Shown piece by piece: positions 63,877 to 64,000 of a DNA stretch of 64,000 nucleotides. A model generated the notes under the pieces. It worked only from the letters and a program-made list of their open reading frames with translations. It searched no databases and was not told where the DNA came from. This DNA is from Rhizobium skierniewicense (GTDB lineage Bacteria; Pseudomonadota; Alphaproteobacteria; Rhizobiales; Rhizobiaceae), in assembly GCF_014196515.1 (NCBI RefSeq), contig NZ_JACIDV010000007.1:186001-250000 (forward strand), given 5' to 3'. Every line of letters begins with the position of its first letter. Within the stretch, counting starts at the first letter, position 1. The position numbers were made by a program, and so were the translations under genes.

Positions 63877-64000
63877 CTAGGCGGAAAAGCGGCCCAGTGC
63901 CCTGCGCTTCCTGTATCCCGCCATCCAGAACAGGAGGGACAGGGCAAGAAGAACCGCAAAGGCAGGGACCATCGAAAGGCCATTTTCGAACCATCGCCAC
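63877..64000 (-). CDS. Membrane-protein gene, C-terminal fragment
   Basis: Only the last 41 codons are in the window; the gene enters from the right edge. The readable tail holds one membrane helix (LSMVPAFAVLLALSLLFWMAG), ends GRFSA and is followed by a short basic cytoplasmic part (YRKRRALGRFSA). The stop lies 69 bases before the msrA start. Family cannot be named from so short a piece. Confidence 0.55.
   Translation of the reverse strand, partial: WRWFENGLSMVPAFAVLLALSLLFWMAGYRKRRALGRFSA

Noticed and set aside
1-64000. CRISPR arrays, tRNA, rRNA or prophage genes
   Set aside because: No regularly spaced direct repeats, no cloverleaf with a conserved T-loop, and no integrase, transposase or phage structural protein were seen. 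The palindromic repeats are not evenly spaced.

Overview
The window is a gene-dense, GC-rich stretch of an alphaproteobacterial chromosome. Gene content and order point to Rhizobiaceae, most likely the Agrobacterium/Rhizobium group. Indicators are fmt-def, lnt-phrR-metK, fur-(plsC/olsA)-miaB-phoH-ybeY-corC, murJ-glnD-mutS-olsB, lptCAB-rpoN-hpf-ptsN, grpE-hrcA-rph-rdgB-hemW, and dnaA-rpsT-enoyl-CoA hydratase-mutM-ubiE-ubiB-coaBC. It is almost entirely core genome. I see no rRNA, tRNA, CRISPR, prophage or intact insertion sequence. The genus assignment is inferred from remembered gene order, not from a search.

Layout. 1-4.4 kb: fmt (cut by the left edge) and def on minus, rmuC and an orphan ribokinase on plus, a 275-bp palindromic repeat element, then trmB. 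4.5-22.4 kb: a long minus-strand run covering SAM synthesis, lipoprotein maturation, tRNA and rRNA maturation, a Fur/Mur regulator, TsaB/RimI, an Nfu scaffold, TrpS, MurJ and GlnD. 22.5-32 kb: mutS, the ornithine-lipid acyltransferase olsB, a hybrid histidine kinase, an lspA/TrmH/RlmI-like overlapping trio, lapA, ihfB and sppA. 33.2-38.4 kb (plus): lptC-lptA-lptB, rpoN, hpf and ptsN, combining LPS export with the nitrogen sigma factor and nitrogen PTS. 38.4-45.4 kb: a small membrane protein, a structured intergenic region, grpE and hrcA, then rph-rdgB-hemW. An uncharacterised ArsR / SRPBCC / four-helix membrane-protein module follows. 45.7-54.4 kb: dnaA with a long regulatory leader, rpsT, an enoyl-CoA hydratase, mutM, ubiE, ubiB, a YjbR-like gene and coaBC. 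54.9-62.9 kb (minus): an eight-gene nucleoside uptake and salvage cluster (BMP-type binding protein, ATPase, two permeases, cdd, punA, deoC, deoA). 63-64 kb: msrA and the 3' end of a membrane-protein gene.

How the genes work together. Nitrogen control is represented three times (glnD, rpoN, ptsN). Envelope biogenesis recurs (lnt, lspA, murJ, lptABC, lapA, sppA, and the OlsB/OlsA-type acyltransferases for ornithine lipids). In the nucleoside cluster the transporter imports nucleosides, Cdd deaminates cytidine, PunA and DeoA phosphorolyse nucleosides, and DeoC cleaves deoxyribose-5-phosphate.

The least explained material is: (i) a family of palindromic TAGAG...CTCTA repeats at four sites, which provides stop codons to two genes; (ii) the multi-hairpin intergenic region upstream of a small membrane gene near 39.1 kb; (iii) the ArsR/SRPBCC/membrane module with a readable operator-like inverted repeat; and (iv) the dnaA leader, with five GANTC sites, three of them spaced by one helical turn.
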